Shown here: in pieces, positions 17,371-27,337 of the stretch
Position numbering within the stretch: position 1 is the stretch's first letter
How the letters are laid out: every line of letters begins with the position of its first letter
Assembly (NCBI GenBank): GCA_963677165.2
Contig: CAXXSX010000002.1
Coordinates: 4,340,001 to 4,404,000 of the forward strand
From: JAFGXT01 sp963677165
Lineage (GTDB): Bacteria; Verrucomicrobiota; Lentisphaeria; Victivallales; SZUA-371
Length of the DNA: 64,000 bases
Direction: 5' to 3'
Notes under the pieces: generated by a model
What the model was told of the DNA's origin: nothing
What the model saw: only the letters and a program-made list of their open reading frames with translations
Database searches by the model: none
Made by a program: the position numbers and the translations under genes

Positions 17371-19281
17371 ATGCCTATTATTTCAACTATCGGCAGAAAA
17401 TCACTTAAGGTGAGAGCCTTGATATGGACGATATATATATTGCTTATTAGTGGAGCAATAACCATGATTTATCCGTTCCTGCTGATGATCGCAGGTTCAA
17501 CAAAAAGCGGAGTGGATACTCCGGACATGGAAGTTATTCCACAGTTCCTGTCCAAGGAAAAAGGTCTTTATCAAAAGGATGTTGAAGCCTTTACCAATGA
17601 ACACCTTGAATTGTATCAGATGGCTTATCATACTTTGGAACCAAGTTTTCGTAAAATCGAAATTCCCAAGAATATAAAACCTAAGTTGGTCAAGGAATGG
17701 AAGACTTTTCTTGAGCAGGAAAAACCCGCCTATTATTACTACCAGGCCGCTTACATGAGTACTCGTATCTCATCATCAACATTGCCGTTGAATATGAGAG
17801 GGTTCAAGGCTCAACTTTATAAGAAATATGATGGTAATTTAGATTTATTGAACCGCGAGATGGAAACAGAGTTTGCTAACTGGTTTTCATTTGTGGTCCG
17901 ACCGGAACAGTATGTCACTCGTCTGTATCAACCGGTATTCAGTCCATTTCATGACGCATATCGTAAATTTAAAGAGAAACTTCCTGAGAAGTATCGCATC
18001 TACTTTAGTCCCGGCGGCTACTTTGTTACTACTTATCTGAAAAGTCAGTATACGCAGAACATCCAAAACTATAATAAAGAACACGGCACGAGCTTTATTT
18101 CCTGGGAAGATATAAGATTGTCGCGCCGGTATCCTGAAAAACTCGACAAGAAGTCAAAAGAGGACTGGTCGGTATTTGTCAGGATGATTCTAAACTTGTT
18201 TTGGATCAGGGCCGATGACGCGGCGGTTCCTCTGTATCGTCAGTTTCTTAAGGCGAAGTACGATAATATTGCCACATTGAACCGTAATTACGAAACGAAA
18301 TACAACAGTTTTAGCGATATTCCTTTAATCAAGGAACCTCCTGCGGGAGGGCTGGTTCTATCTGACTGGGACGCATTTATCCAGGGCTGGCATGATCCGG
18401 ACACAAAGAAATTCCATATATTGCCTGATCGCATGATCTATGTCCACAGTATAGATTTCATGTTCCAGGATCATCTAAAAAAGACCTATAAAACAATAGC
18501 TCAGGCTAACTCTGCACTCGGAACCGATTATAAGGGCTGGCCTCAGATACTACCTCCGCAGAAAGATGCCCATTATGAGTTTTTCAAGGAAAATCAGGGG
18601 ATGTTGCGTTGGGAATATGTCAAAAGAAACTATATTGCTGTAGCCGACTATATACTGCTTCATGGCCGAGGTGTAATGAATACAGCCATTTACTGTTTCC
18701 TGGCTATTCTGGCAGCCCTGATTGTAAATCCTCTGGCGGCTTATGCTCTCAGTAGACACAAACCACCGTCACAGTATAAGATTCTATTATTCCTCATGCT
18801 GACGATGGCTTTTCCGCCAATGGTTACTCAGATTCCGGTCTTCCTCATGCTGCGTGAGTTCAGCCTGTTAAATACGTTCTGGGCTCTGATCCTGCCTGGT
18901 ATGGCGCATGGATATAATATTTTCCTGCTGAAAGGATTCTTTGACTCTCTACCGCAGGAACTCTATGAGAGTGCCGAACTTGACGGCGCTGGAGAATTCC
19001 GTATCTTCTGGCAAATCACGATGAACTTGAGTAAACCTATTCTTGCGGTAATTGCCCTGGGAGCTTTTACCGGAGCTTATACAAACTTTATGATGGCACT
19101 GTTGATCTGCCAGGATGAAAAGATGTGGACATTAATGCCATGGCTCTATCAGCTTCAGCAACGAAGCTGCCAAGGGGTCGTTTTCACCTCCTTGATTATA
19201 GCGGCAATCCCGACATTCCTGGTATTTTCGCTTTGCCAGAATATCATTATGCGCGGTATCGTTGTCCCTGTGGAGAAGTAA
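17371..19281 (+). CDS. ABC sugar permease (MalG/UgpE type) with a ~390-residue periplasmic insert
   Basis: The 636-residue protein starts with a first membrane helix (WTIYILLISGAITMIYPFLLMIAGS). An exceptionally long loop follows, and helices 2-6 resume at about residue 435 (VMNTAIYCFLAILAALI). The EAA loop ELYESAELDGAGEFRIF lies near 527. Normal members have ~280 residues, so about 390 are inserted after helix 1, in the periplasm. The insert carries four copies of a pattern K-Y-x(4)-LN-x(4)-T-x-F-x-W-x-x-I, starting near residues 147, 220, 291 and 367. The same pattern is known from GH42-type glycosidases (for example YGTLDALNRAWGTAFW). I infer a substrate-recognition or binding-protein-docking role. 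The next gene begins directly after the stop. Confidence 0.88.
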   Translation: MPIISTIGRKSLKVRALIWTIYILLISGAITMIYPFLLMIAGSTKSGVDTPDMEVIPQFLSKEKGLYQKDVEAFTNEHLELYQMAYHTLEPSFRKIEIPKNIKPKLVKEWKTFLEQEKPAYYYYQAAYMSTRISSSTLPLNMRGFKAQLYKKYDGNLDLLNREMETEFANWFSFVVRPEQYVTRLYQPVFSPFHDAYRKFKEKLPEKYRIYFSPGGYFVTTYLKSQYTQNIQNYNKEHGTSFISWEDIRLSRRYPEKLDKKSKEDWSVFVRMILNLFWIRADDAAVPLYRQFLKAKYDNIATLNRNYETKYNSFSDIPLIKEPPAGGLVLSDWDAFIQGWHDPDTKKFHILPDRMIYVHSIDFMFQDHLKKTYKTIAQANSALGTDYKGWPQILPPQKDAHYEFFKENQGMLRWEYVKRNYIAVADYILLHGRGVMNTAIYCFLAILAALIVNPLAAYALSRHKPPSQYKILLFLMLTMAFPPMVTQIPVFLMLREFSLLNTFWALILPGMAHGYNIFLLKGFFDSLPQELYESAELDGAGEFRIFWQITMNLSKPILAVIALGAFTGAYTNFMMALLICQDEKMWTLMPWLYQLQQRSCQGVVFTSLIIAAIPTFLVFSLCQNIIMRGIVVPVEK

Positions 19282-21177
19282 ATGACAACTCAATCGAATA
19301 TTGAAATAACCCATGGACTATGCCCCGGTCAAGTCCTGCAACGTAATTCAGAGAATATGGCTTCCGTTGATATCTCCGGGGAGTGTGGTAGCGCTGGAAA
19401 TGTGCTATTGAATGTGACAGATGATATCGGCGGAAGTGTCATAGAAACACAGGTTATTGGAGAATCCCTAGACGGAATTTTCAAAGGGACAATTACCGGT
19501 ATTCCCGTTGGCGGACCTTATTCGTTTGAGATAAAAATAGGAAACGATAAGGTTCTGATTTTAGATGTTTATGTCGGGGATGTCTGGATACTCGCCGGTC
19601 AGAGCAATATGCAGGGAATTGGTGATATGGATTTTCCCTCCACACCGGAACCTAAAGTCAGAGCTTTTTATCTGAATTATCGCTGGGGAATGGCAAAAGA
19701 TCCGCTGCATCTACTTATTGAGTCTCCGGATCGTGCTCATGCACCGAATCCTCTCCCACAAGCGGCTATCGCAAATGCCAGAAAAAATATGTTAAGAGGC
19801 GTTGGGCTTGGCGTTGAATTTGGCAAGACCATGATTGAAAAAAGCGGAGGGGTGCCACAGGGCCTGATCTGTACGGCTCATGGCGGTACCACAATGAATG
19901 ACTGGCAACCAGCCCCGAATGACCAGAACGGAGATACATTTTACGGTTCAATGTTGAAAAGTGTTCGTTTCAACGGACAGAAAGTCTCTGGTATTCTCTG
20001 GTATCAGGGGGAATCGGATACTGACCTGGAATCAGCAAAGGTGTACGCAGAAAAAATGCATGAGTTCGTCTCTGCTGTGAGACGAGACATCGGTATTCCA
20101 ACATTGCCATTTTTTATTGTCCAGCTCGCAAGGAATTTCCCCGGCGGGAAGCTGGATATTGAAGAAGATGAGATTGGTTGGCGTATAGTCCGAGAGGAAC
20201 AGCTGCATTTACGTGACCAAATTGAAGGTCTGGAAGTTGTTCCTGCACTCGACCTTCCTCTGGAGGACCGAATTCATCTTAGTTCGAAAGGACTCAAAAT
20301 TCTAGGTCGACGTCTGGCAAGAGTTGCTGCAGGAAATTTATATGATATGCAAGATGAACTTCCTGTAATATTGTTTAAGTCAGCTCGAAGAGCAATTGAT
20401 AAGCCACAATATATAACGGATACCTATGCAATAGATGTTGAGTTCGACAATGTCTCTGGATGTTTACATGCAGATGGCGAACCACACGGATTCTGTCTGG
20501 TTGACGATGAAGGCAATAATTATCCTTTGATTTATCGAACCATCCTCACAGGGAAAAAAGTTAGGCTTGAGACTTCATTAACAGACTTCGCGCCAAACTT
20601 GAAACTATCGTACGGATGGAAAATGTCAACTTATTGCAATATTCGTGATGAACATGATATGGCAATTCCAGCCTTTGGGCCTGTAGAAATTGAAAACACT
20701 GTTGCAGTGTCAGATTTCATTCGAAAATGGCAGATCGCAGAACTATTGCAATTAAATGAGAATTTTTGTGAATTAAAATGTCCAGAAATGCCGGAAGGTA
20801 TTTCTCTTCAAACATTTACTGGTAATAATACATCAATAAGAGACTGGATAGGGAAATCGGGCACCAGCATCCTTCGAACAAAAATACACATCGCTGAACC
20901 AATGAAACTCGATGTACGATTTGCTTATGACGGACCGGTAAGGGTATGGATTAACCGTAACGAAGTATTCCATGACTTTGATGGAACTCCCCCGATGGGA
21001 GTCGACAACCAGGTTTTTCCCTGGCAACCAAACTCTGGAACTCATGAAATAATGATAGCCATGCAAGTTACTCCAACCAATCTGGCGACTGGAGTCAGGT
21101 TAAGGTTTTCCCGTAAAGATCTATCATCTAATGAGATTACTTTGGGAGATTATATCATGCCGGAGCAGACTATTTAG
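19282..21177 (+). CDS. Sialate O-acetylesterase-like carbohydrate esterase (SASA domain)
   Basis: The start ATG follows the previous TAA without a gap, so translation is coupled to the permease. The 631-residue protein has an N-terminal beta domain, then the SASA/SGNH block WILAGQSNMQGIGDM with nucleophile Ser108. ILWYQGESDTD is the second conserved block, and DRIHLSSKG supplies Asp329 and His332 of the D-x-x-H pair. A C-terminal beta-rich part (from about 380) looks like a carbohydrate-binding or galactose-binding-like domain. There is no signal peptide, so it probably removes O-acetyl groups from imported oligosaccharides in the cytoplasm. Acetylated sialic acid or acetylated plant/host glycans are possible substrates; the specificity is not readable. 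Confidence 0.85.
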   Translation: MTTQSNIEITHGLCPGQVLQRNSENMASVDISGECGSAGNVLLNVTDDIGGSVIETQVIGESLDGIFKGTITGIPVGGPYSFEIKIGNDKVLILDVYVGDVWILAGQSNMQGIGDMDFPSTPEPKVRAFYLNYRWGMAKDPLHLLIESPDRAHAPNPLPQAAIANARKNMLRGVGLGVEFGKTMIEKSGGVPQGLICTAHGGTTMNDWQPAPNDQNGDTFYGSMLKSVRFNGQKVSGILWYQGESDTDLESAKVYAEKMHEFVSAVRRDIGIPTLPFFIVQLARNFPGGKLDIEEDEIGWRIVREEQLHLRDQIEGLEVVPALDLPLEDRIHLSSKGLKILGRRLARVAAGNLYDMQDELPVILFKSARRAIDKPQYITDTYAIDVEFDNVSGCLHADGEPHGFCLVDDEGNNYPLIYRTILTGKKVRLETSLTDFAPNLKLSYGWKMSTYCNIRDEHDMAIPAFGPVEIENTVAVSDFIRKWQIAELLQLNENFCELKCPEMPEGISLQTFTGNNTSIRDWIGKSGTSILRTKIHIAEPMKLDVRFAYDGPVRVWINRNEVFHDFDGTPPMGVDNQVFPWQPNSGTHEIMIAMQVTPTNLATGVRLRFSRKDLSSNEITLGDYIMPEQTI

Positions 21178-21216
21178 GCTAGTAAAAAGATATTAGAAAT
21201 TTGTAGAGGGAAAAAT

Positions 21217-23025
21217 ATGTTAAAAGGCTTACACATAAAAAAAGTATTAATTCTTGGAATTGTTTTATTTGGATTAAACTTATTTGCCAGGGAATTTAAT
21301 ATGGTTTCCAATATCAATTTAAATATTCCGGTCGAAACATATCAAAAGATGGGAATAAAAACAGTGTGGATACATTGTTCCCTGCCAGTAGAACTGGATA
21401 AATCAGGAACTCCAGTATGGAAGAAAAACAAAGATTCCAAATTGATCAAATCTGTTTATGACAAATTTAAAAATTCCGGTATATCGGTTTTTCTGGCTGC
21501 GGGAATCTGGAGAAAAACTTTTGAAGGCCAGAATAACGCAAAACAAAAAAGTATTTATGGGAAAGATTGGATTTATGGCAGTTTCTCCGCGAGTACAAAG
21601 AATATTGAGAAGAAGTTAAAATTTCTTGTCAGAGAATTAATGAAATACAAATGTTTTGGCGGAATTTGCATTGATGACGAACCTGCGGTCATTGTTGGCG
21701 GATGTTTCAATGCAGAAACGGTAAAATTGTTTAAAGCGAAATATAATCTTGATCCTCCTTCATTAAAAGATTTTACAGATGTTCCTCCCGGTATTATCAG
21801 GGCTGGTAATATTGTACTTTTATGGATGAAGTTTCAAAAAGAATTAATTCACAATTTCTATAGAAAATTACTTTTGGCTGTGCGTGAAGTTAATCCAACA
21901 TGCCCCGTGTATACGATTCCAGCGGCAAGCTGGATTGCGGGAAAAACAATTTCAAAGCCGGGATGGACTCCACAAATGAATAAGATGAAGCGTATAGGGT
22001 GTCTTGATCTTGTTTACGTGAAAAACTTTCATCTCTTCAATCAGTACTGCTTTTCCATTTTAGATGAAAACGGTTGGGATCAAGTTATCGCGGACGGTTT
22101 ATGCCAATACCGGTTTTCTCCTCCTGAATATCCAAGAAGCATTGTGCCGATATATGACCGGGATCCTGACGAAAAGGGAATTTCTCCACATGCATTTCAG
22201 CGTTATGTATTGCAGACATTTGCAGAAGGGGCAAGAGGCATTGGCTATTGGCCGGCAAGTGTGTTTTCCAAAAATATTATTATAACAGCAGAGAAAATAT
22301 ACAAAAACACAATCAAGCCGTTGTGTGAAGCGACTCCGAATATGAAGAAGTTAAAAGGAGAGGTAGCTGTTCTTATTTCTACTTCTACTATCGATTTTGG
22401 CGGTCTTTGGAATAATAACCCTATAGAACGTTTTCTTCACATTCATGAAAGTGAAGCTTTAGAATATTATCTCTTTAAGCGGGGAATTCCTTTTGACGTG
22501 GTTTTGGAAAATGAAGTCAAGGACCTGAGCGGATATAAAATTATTCTTGCTGTCGGTATAAAATATTTCAGGAGTGATAAGGCAAAAATACTTACGGAAT
22601 ATGTTGCTCATGGGGGACAGTTGTTGTTCGATAAATCCACCGGAATCGACATAAAGGGGGCAACAAAACTTGATTATAACGCAAGATATTGGTATGACGC
22701 ACTGCGTGGACAATCTCAACGGGCTTCAGACCTTGAATATCAGTGCGGGGTGTTGGATGGTACTCTAAATAAATATATACCTGATTCTTTGGCGGTATGT
22801 CGTTCCAGCTCACGGCATGCCAACATAAACTATCTGACCGATGATAAAAACAATATCTATCTTTTCATAGTAAACAATGATTTGAATGAAAGAGTCAGGA
22901 CCCTTCTCTCATTTAATCGTAAATGTGAGATTGAAGATATCCTGACCCATAAAGTATATTCTGTCACAGATGGCTTTCAACTTGACCTGAAAGTTGGCGA
23001 TTTGAAAGTTTTTAGATTACGATGA
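21217..23025 (+). CDS. Secreted glycosidase-like protein (TIM barrel plus GH42-like middle domain)
   Basis: The 602-residue protein begins with a signal peptide (KVLILGIVLFGLNLFA). Residues ~30-370 look like a (beta/alpha)8 barrel: GIKTVWIHCS, GISVFLAAGIWR, GGICIDDEP (acidic loop, possible catalytic Glu) and GARGIGYWPASVF. Residues ~375-480 (EVAVLISTSTIDFGG...YKIILAVGIKYF...HGGQLLFD) resemble the Rossmann-like trimerization domain of GH42 beta-galactosidases. I cannot place it in a named GH family, and a second catalytic carboxylate is uncertain. It is the last gene of the transporter unit and the only obviously exported enzyme in it, so it may release the oligosaccharide that the ABC system imports. 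Its end overlaps the convergent beta-mannosidase gene by 9 bp. Confidence 0.65.
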   Translation: MLKGLHIKKVLILGIVLFGLNLFAREFNMVSNINLNIPVETYQKMGIKTVWIHCSLPVELDKSGTPVWKKNKDSKLIKSVYDKFKNSGISVFLAAGIWRKTFEGQNNAKQKSIYGKDWIYGSFSASTKNIEKKLKFLVRELMKYKCFGGICIDDEPAVIVGGCFNAETVKLFKAKYNLDPPSLKDFTDVPPGIIRAGNIVLLWMKFQKELIHNFYRKLLLAVREVNPTCPVYTIPAASWIAGKTISKPGWTPQMNKMKRIGCLDLVYVKNFHLFNQYCFSILDENGWDQVIADGLCQYRFSPPEYPRSIVPIYDRDPDEKGISPHAFQRYVLQTFAEGARGIGYWPASVFSKNIIITAEKIYKNTIKPLCEATPNMKKLKGEVAVLISTSTIDFGGLWNNNPIERFLHIHESEALEYYLFKRGIPFDVVLENEVKDLSGYKIILAVGIKYFRSDKAKILTEYVAHGGQLLFDKSTGIDIKGATKLDYNARYWYDALRGQSQRASDLEYQCGVLDGTLNKYIPDSLAVCRSSSRHANINYLTDDKNNIYLFIVNNDLNERVRTLLSFNRKCEIEDILTHKVYSVTDGFQLDLKVGDLKVFRLR

Positions 23026-25500
23026 TATATAATTGATCACCTGTGGAATTGACTTGTCTTTCGGCCATGGTAGAATATAATCTTCTCCTGGCCACACATC
23101 AAAGAAGTTATCTGGTAAATCTATCTCTCCATCAAGATCAAGGCAGACTCCCATACAGAAAGTTGCGGATGAAAAAATCAATTTACCGTCTTTATAACGC
23201 ATATTCAGCTTTCCTGATTCGGGCCAGTTTAATTCATGAAATTGTGGTAGGATTAATCTATTCCGCGCAATCAGAGAGGAGTCTTGGCCATAGAGTGAGG
23301 CAAAAGCAAGGGCGTTGTCAAAACCGGACTCTTCCCATATTACATCACTAAATTCAACAAGCAGTTCTGAGGTGTTCGCCGGGATTGTCGTATCTTTCGT
23401 TTTTCTCAGCAAGTATTCTCCCGCCATGGTAAATACACCATATTTTAGGGAACCGGCCCACTCCTGCATACCGTCGTTCACTCCGAATACTTTTACTGTA
23501 GAATCTTCGCGGACTACAACGACATCGACTGGAGCAAAGGCACGTCTTACAGGATAATATCCAGGTGTTTTCCTGAAATAATAATCGATAATGCTCCAGC
23601 TTCTGACAGCGGGCCAGCAGTCATTGAACATCCAGAAAATTGCCCCAGAGCTGTTGAATTTACGCCTCCGGTAGTTGTTGATAAATTCTCGAAGTCCCTC
23701 GCCCTGCAGAAAACCGCTGTAATAAACAAAATTTTCGATAGACATGGCGCGAGGATCTTTATTAAACCAGTCCATGATGATCTTGTCCGAGTATGATTCC
23801 GGCCTCCAGGAATCAACGCCGATATCATGTATCTGCCACGCAAACGAATTATTGAACTCCTGTCCTTCCGGCAGACAGCTTTGCAGTGTGGGCAGTGAGT
23901 TGGGACCAATGTATCCGCCTTCATTTGCGAAGCGCGAAATGTCTTCCCGCGACCTTCTGAAATTTCCATCGGTAAGTCCCGCGCTCCATGGATGCTGGTC
24001 TCCGGTATGAGCAACATAAGGATGTTCAAATCCGGGGGAATATGGACTGCTTGGCTGATAATGCCGGGTTGGATCTTCCTGATTCAGCATGCGGGGAAGA
24101 ATCAAGTGATATAAGGCATAGTCAGGATAAAGTACACCTTCAATTTTATTGTATGTATGCCACTCTTGTTCATTATTACCACACCATGCAACCAAACTGG
24201 CATGAGTTGCCAATCTCCGTATCTGGAACAAAGCTTCCGCTTTGACGTTAGCCATGAACGTATCATCCGTAGTAGGATAGCCACCGCAGGCATACATGAA
24301 ATCCTGCCAGACCATTATTCCCTTTTCATCGCATCGCGTGTAGAAATCATCCGTTTCGTATAGGCCTCCGCCCCAGACCCGGAGAAAGTTGAAATTTGTG
24401 TCCACAGCCAAGTCAACCAGCTTGTATGATCGTTCCTGGTCAATTTTTTGAAAAATCATGTCGGAAGGAACATAATTCGCTCCCTTTGCGAAGATTTTTC
24501 GATTGTTGATTTCGAAAATAAAGAAGGTTCCTTTTTCCGGGTGCTTTTCCTGATTAACATGTATTTTACGAAATCCTACTTTGGTATCATGCTCTGCTAC
24601 CAGTCGATTTTCATGACTCAATTTGGCATTCACTTCATATAAATTCTGTTTTCCATGTCCATTGGGCCACCAGAGTTCAGGTGCATCTACATCTATTTCC
24701 AAAGTCAAATCGTTATTGCCAGGGACGACTTCTACTTCCGTTTCAGACAACGCATTAAGTCCCGGGATACAACCTGTCAATTTAGCAGTAAAGGGCTCAT
24801 CAGCTGTCGATTTAACAGCCACAGTAATTTTTACTGAACCTTTTTTCAAATCATCAGTCAAATCTGACAAGACAGCAAATTGTTCTACCGACATAATCGG
24901 ATCCCATTCCAGACTGACTGGTTTATGTATTCCCAGGTTGATCAGTCTTGTTGACCAGTCCCAACCAAAGGAACACTGTGGCTTTCTCAGCCAAACTCTT
25001 TTGTGCAGGGGGATATCAGAACAATTGTTATGATAACCGGTAATAGGCTTTTCTGATACGTGGTACAATCCGCTTTCAAGCTCTACCATCAGGACATTTG
25101 TTCCGGGTTTTAATTTTCCCGTCACTTCGATTTTTGCCGGACGATAGTAGTTTGCATGGGTACCGACAACTTCTCCATTTAAATAAACCTTAGCTTCGTA
25201 ATCCAATCCTTCAAAATTCAACCATGCCTTTTCTTCCAGAGCTGCCGCCGGAGCTTCAAAGGTCTTGCGGTATGTCCAGATACAATCATCAACCCAGCGG
25301 CTTTTCAGGCAATTTGTCCCCGTATACGGTTCCTCAATAATTCCTGCCTTTATTAGGTCCAGATGGATTTCTCCAGGAACTTGAGCTTCTATCCATCTAA
25401 CCGGATCCATCTGTTCATCCCGATGAAAATTAAGTCCTCCACGTTGACCATCTGCCCAACGAACCTTCCAGTCCCCATTTAAATCTATTTTGTTTATCAT
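23017..25500 (-). CDS. Beta-mannosidase, GH2
   Basis: The 827-residue protein has full GH2 mannosidase architecture: an N-terminal sugar-binding sandwich (DLNGDWKVRW, CIWTYRKTFE, WLNFEGLDYEAKVYLNG), an immunoglobulin-like domain, and the barrel with RVWGGGLYETDDFYTRCDEKGI and VWQDFMYAC. The acid/base is Glu444 in WCGNNEQEW, and the nucleophile is probably Glu527 in RFANEGGYIG. It has no signal peptide, so it trims beta-mannosyl ends of imported oligosaccharides, for example from N-glycan cores or mannans. It is transcribed away from the AraC-type regulator at 25631, sharing a 130-bp promoter region, so that regulator is its likely controller. Confidence 0.92.
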   Translation of the reverse strand: MINKIDLNGDWKVRWADGQRGGLNFHRDEQMDPVRWIEAQVPGEIHLDLIKAGIIEEPYTGTNCLKSRWVDDCIWTYRKTFEAPAAALEEKAWLNFEGLDYEAKVYLNGEVVGTHANYYRPAKIEVTGKLKPGTNVLMVELESGLYHVSEKPITGYHNNCSDIPLHKRVWLRKPQCSFGWDWSTRLINLGIHKPVSLEWDPIMSVEQFAVLSDLTDDLKKGSVKITVAVKSTADEPFTAKLTGCIPGLNALSETEVEVVPGNNDLTLEIDVDAPELWWPNGHGKQNLYEVNAKLSHENRLVAEHDTKVGFRKIHVNQEKHPEKGTFFIFEINNRKIFAKGANYVPSDMIFQKIDQERSYKLVDLAVDTNFNFLRVWGGGLYETDDFYTRCDEKGIMVWQDFMYACGGYPTTDDTFMANVKAEALFQIRRLATHASLVAWCGNNEQEWHTYNKIEGVLYPDYALYHLILPRMLNQEDPTRHYQPSSPYSPGFEHPYVAHTGDQHPWSAGLTDGNFRRSREDISRFANEGGYIGPNSLPTLQSCLPEGQEFNNSFAWQIHDIGVDSWRPESYSDKIIMDWFNKDPRAMSIENFVYYSGFLQGEGLREFINNYRRRKFNSSGAIFWMFNDCWPAVRSWSIIDYYFRKTPGYYPVRRAFAPVDVVVVREDSTVKVFGVNDGMQEWAGSLKYGVFTMAGEYLLRKTKDTTIPANTSELLVEFSDVIWEESGFDNALAFASLYGQDSSLIARNRLILPQFHELNWPESGKLNMRYKDGKLIFSSATFCMGVCLDLDGEIDLPDNFFDVWPGEDYILPWPKDKSIPQVINYISS

Positions 25501-25630
25501 ATTAAAGATCCTTTTTGATTATATTGTACTATTTTATACTATTTTTCTTATTTTCAATATATATAAATGATCAATTATGTACTATATTGATATAAAATAT
25601 AGAAAAAGTGTATAAGTAGGAAGATTTAAA
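25501..25630. promoter_or_regulatory. Divergent promoter region between beta-mannosidase and AraC genes
   Basis: This very AT-rich 130-bp spacer contains TACTAT at 25527-25532, 25537-25542 and 25580-25585. Two copies are 10 bp apart, one helical turn, as expected for AraC-type direct half-sites. The binding role is inference. I cannot pick single promoter boxes with certainty. Confidence 0.4.
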
Positions 25631-26479
25631 ATGCCGACAATATCATATCAGCCTCATTTCTGGGAAAGGGAAGAATATTCTGTTGTATGCAATGTTCACG
25701 ATAAAGCTTATCCACTGCATTCTCACGAGTACAATGAGTTGTTTCTTATATTGGAAGGCTCTCTAATTCACCAGAAAAATGGCAAAACAGAAAAAATAGG
25801 ACAGCGTAGTTTATGTCTAATGCGACAAAAAGATATCCATAGTTTCAAACCGGGAAACAAAGAAGAACGGTTTGTTATAATTAACTGTGAATTTAGTGAC
25901 CGTATTGTACATGACATCGAAGAGTTTATGGTGGAGGCTGGAGTAAATTCTCCTGCCTCCGGCTGGTCAGGAACACTGCGTAATATTCCTCCAGATATTT
26001 GGCATGGGCTTGTTGATAAAGCCAGACGACTCGCTTATTATTATACTCAGCAAGATACCCGAACTGATGTACGAAGAGTACTTTTTAAAACTCTGCTTAT
26101 TGACACTTTCACTTTATTATCCGAATCAGAAGCTTATATGACATCAAACCCTCCGCGATGGCTTTCTCGTTTGAGGGAAAAAATGTATAAAGAAGAAAAT
26201 TTCATTGCAGGTCTGCCTCGCTTACTTGAGTTAAGTGGCTACGGACAGGAGTATGTTGGGCGGATGATGCGACAATATTATGATGAGACTCCAACTGAAT
26301 TGATAAATAGATTAAGGATTCAGAAAGCGGCAAAAATGTTTTCTGAAGCTCGTTTCGATGCTTACCGTATAATGATTGAATGTGGTTTTAACCATTATAG
26401 TTGGTTTCACCGTTGCTTCAAACGTTATTTCGGTATGTCACCAAATCAATTCCTGAAAATATCTAAAGGAAATCTATAA
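25631..26479 (+). CDS. AraC-family transcriptional regulator
   Basis: The 282-residue protein has an N-terminal cupin-like sensor domain (PLHSHEYNELFLILEGSLIHQ, then SLCLMRQKDIHSFKPG) typical of sugar-responsive AraC proteins. The C-terminal double helix-turn-helix runs from about residue 185 to the end: LPRLLELSGYGQEYVGRMM is the first HTH and DAYRIMIECGFNHYSWFHRCF the second, ending in YFGMSPNQF. It lies divergent to the beta-mannosidase gene and is its probable regulator. It is unlikely to recognise the palindromes at 1382 and 14307, because AraC proteins mostly bind direct repeats. Confidence 0.9.
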   Translation: MPTISYQPHFWEREEYSVVCNVHDKAYPLHSHEYNELFLILEGSLIHQKNGKTEKIGQRSLCLMRQKDIHSFKPGNKEERFVIINCEFSDRIVHDIEEFMVEAGVNSPASGWSGTLRNIPPDIWHGLVDKARRLAYYYTQQDTRTDVRRVLFKTLLIDTFTLLSESEAYMTSNPPRWLSRLREKMYKEENFIAGLPRLLELSGYGQEYVGRMMRQYYDETPTELINRLRIQKAAKMFSEARFDAYRIMIECGFNHYSWFHRCFKRYFGMSPNQFLKISKGNL

Positions 26480-26491
26480 AATCACAGACTC

Positions 26492-26677
26492 TTAACTGAA
26501 AGCCAAAGAGCAAACGATGCTGTAACCGTCTTTACAATACATTTTTACAATTTCAGAACGAAATGTCGGAGTAAAAACTCCAACCTTGCGCCCCTTCTGT
26601 TTTCTCGTTGGTATAACACTTTTCCTTTTGTTTGGGATTCCTCTAATGCGAATGCTCGTCTCATTCAGGAAAATGTG
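26492..26677 (-). pseudogene. Possible IS3-type transposase (OrfA) remnant
   Basis: A minus-strand frame without ATG is open from 26677 to a TAA at 26494-26492. Its middle reads KGRKVGVFTPTFRSEIVKMY, followed by CKDGYSI. This resembles the N-terminal HTH of IS3-family OrfA proteins (RRKxTPEFRAEIVxL...GxSI). The recognition helix and everything after it are missing, so it would be a fragment. The remaining sequence between the AraC gene and 27155 shows no intact gene on either strand; a 46-codon minus-strand frame (stop near 26970) has no ATG start. I treat this stretch as a decayed insertion zone next to the tRNA target. Confidence 0.25.
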
Positions 26678-27155
26678 TTACCATTTTTTTTCAAACCTAG
26701 TACTTTTGACTCCTATGGCGTGGGGCGTAGGAAAGCTTTCACTGGAGCATACACAGATTCGGTATTGGTTTCTGGAATTTTGATATTTACGTCTGACAAC
26801 CTCAATCCAGGAAATCTATCAAATCAGCTTCCCGAAAACAGGGCAGGTTCTTGCAGAGATTTCCCGGTAGAGTTAGAGAGGCAGATGATTCAGGGGGGAG
26901 TCCATTCGTCGATCTTCGAACTTGGGAAATATATTTCACAGGGCTTCTAGTGGTTAAGTGTCAGGGAATAACCGTTTTCTCGTTTTGATGAATTTCCTTT
27001 TTATTTCTGGTTGTTACCAGTTCGTTTAGAGAGAATCCATCAAAAATAATGTTTTTCAAACGGGTGGAATCAAAGCTGACAGAAGTTTTATATCCTTTTA
27101 ACCGAACGTGATATGCATTACAAGTGCTTTATGATGAGGCGATAAGTCAAAAATA

Positions 27156-27207
27156 AAAATGGTCGGGATGACAAGATTCGAACTTGCGACCTTTTGACCC
27201 CCAGTCA
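27156..27207 (-). repeat. attL: 52-bp copy of the tRNA-Pro 3' end
   Basis: Bases 27156-27207 equal 53559-53610. On the minus strand they hold the anticodon-loop-to-CCA part of tRNA-Pro(GGG). The 5' half of the tRNA is missing, so this copy is not a functional tRNA but the duplicated attachment core left by site-specific integration. Confidence 0.93.
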
Positions 27208-27237
27208 TATACTTTTGAACTAAAACTTGTGATTTTG

Positions 27238-27259
27238 TATGCTTTTTGTATGCTTTTTG
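27238..27259 (+). repeat. Tandem 11-bp repeats near attL (candidate integrase arm sites)
   Basis: TATGCTTTTTG occurs twice in tandem (27238-27248 and 27249-27259), 30 bp inside the left attachment core and before the integrase gene. The same pair occurs near the right end at 53460-53480. This placement fits arm-type binding sites of a lambda-like integrase (inference). Confidence 0.55.
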
Positions 27260-27337
27260 CTTGATTCTTTGAATTAGATTGATATTTTTAGTCATATAAT
27301 GACATTCCGGTTTAAATTTCAACGGAGCGAGAAAGTT

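Noticed and set aside
25631..26479. AraC regulator as the factor binding the TTAACACGTGTTAA sites
   Set aside because: AraC proteins usually bind direct repeats, and this gene is linked to the beta-mannosidase; the palindrome fits a LacI-type dimer better.
26586..26950. Plus-strand coding frames in the region after the AraC gene
   Set aside because: No ribosome sites and no recognisable domain; a minus-strand transposase-like fragment explains part of the stretch better.
27156..27207. A second tRNA-Pro gene at the left island end
   Set aside because: Only the 3' part is present; the acceptor 5' strand and D-arm are missing, so it is an attachment-site copy.
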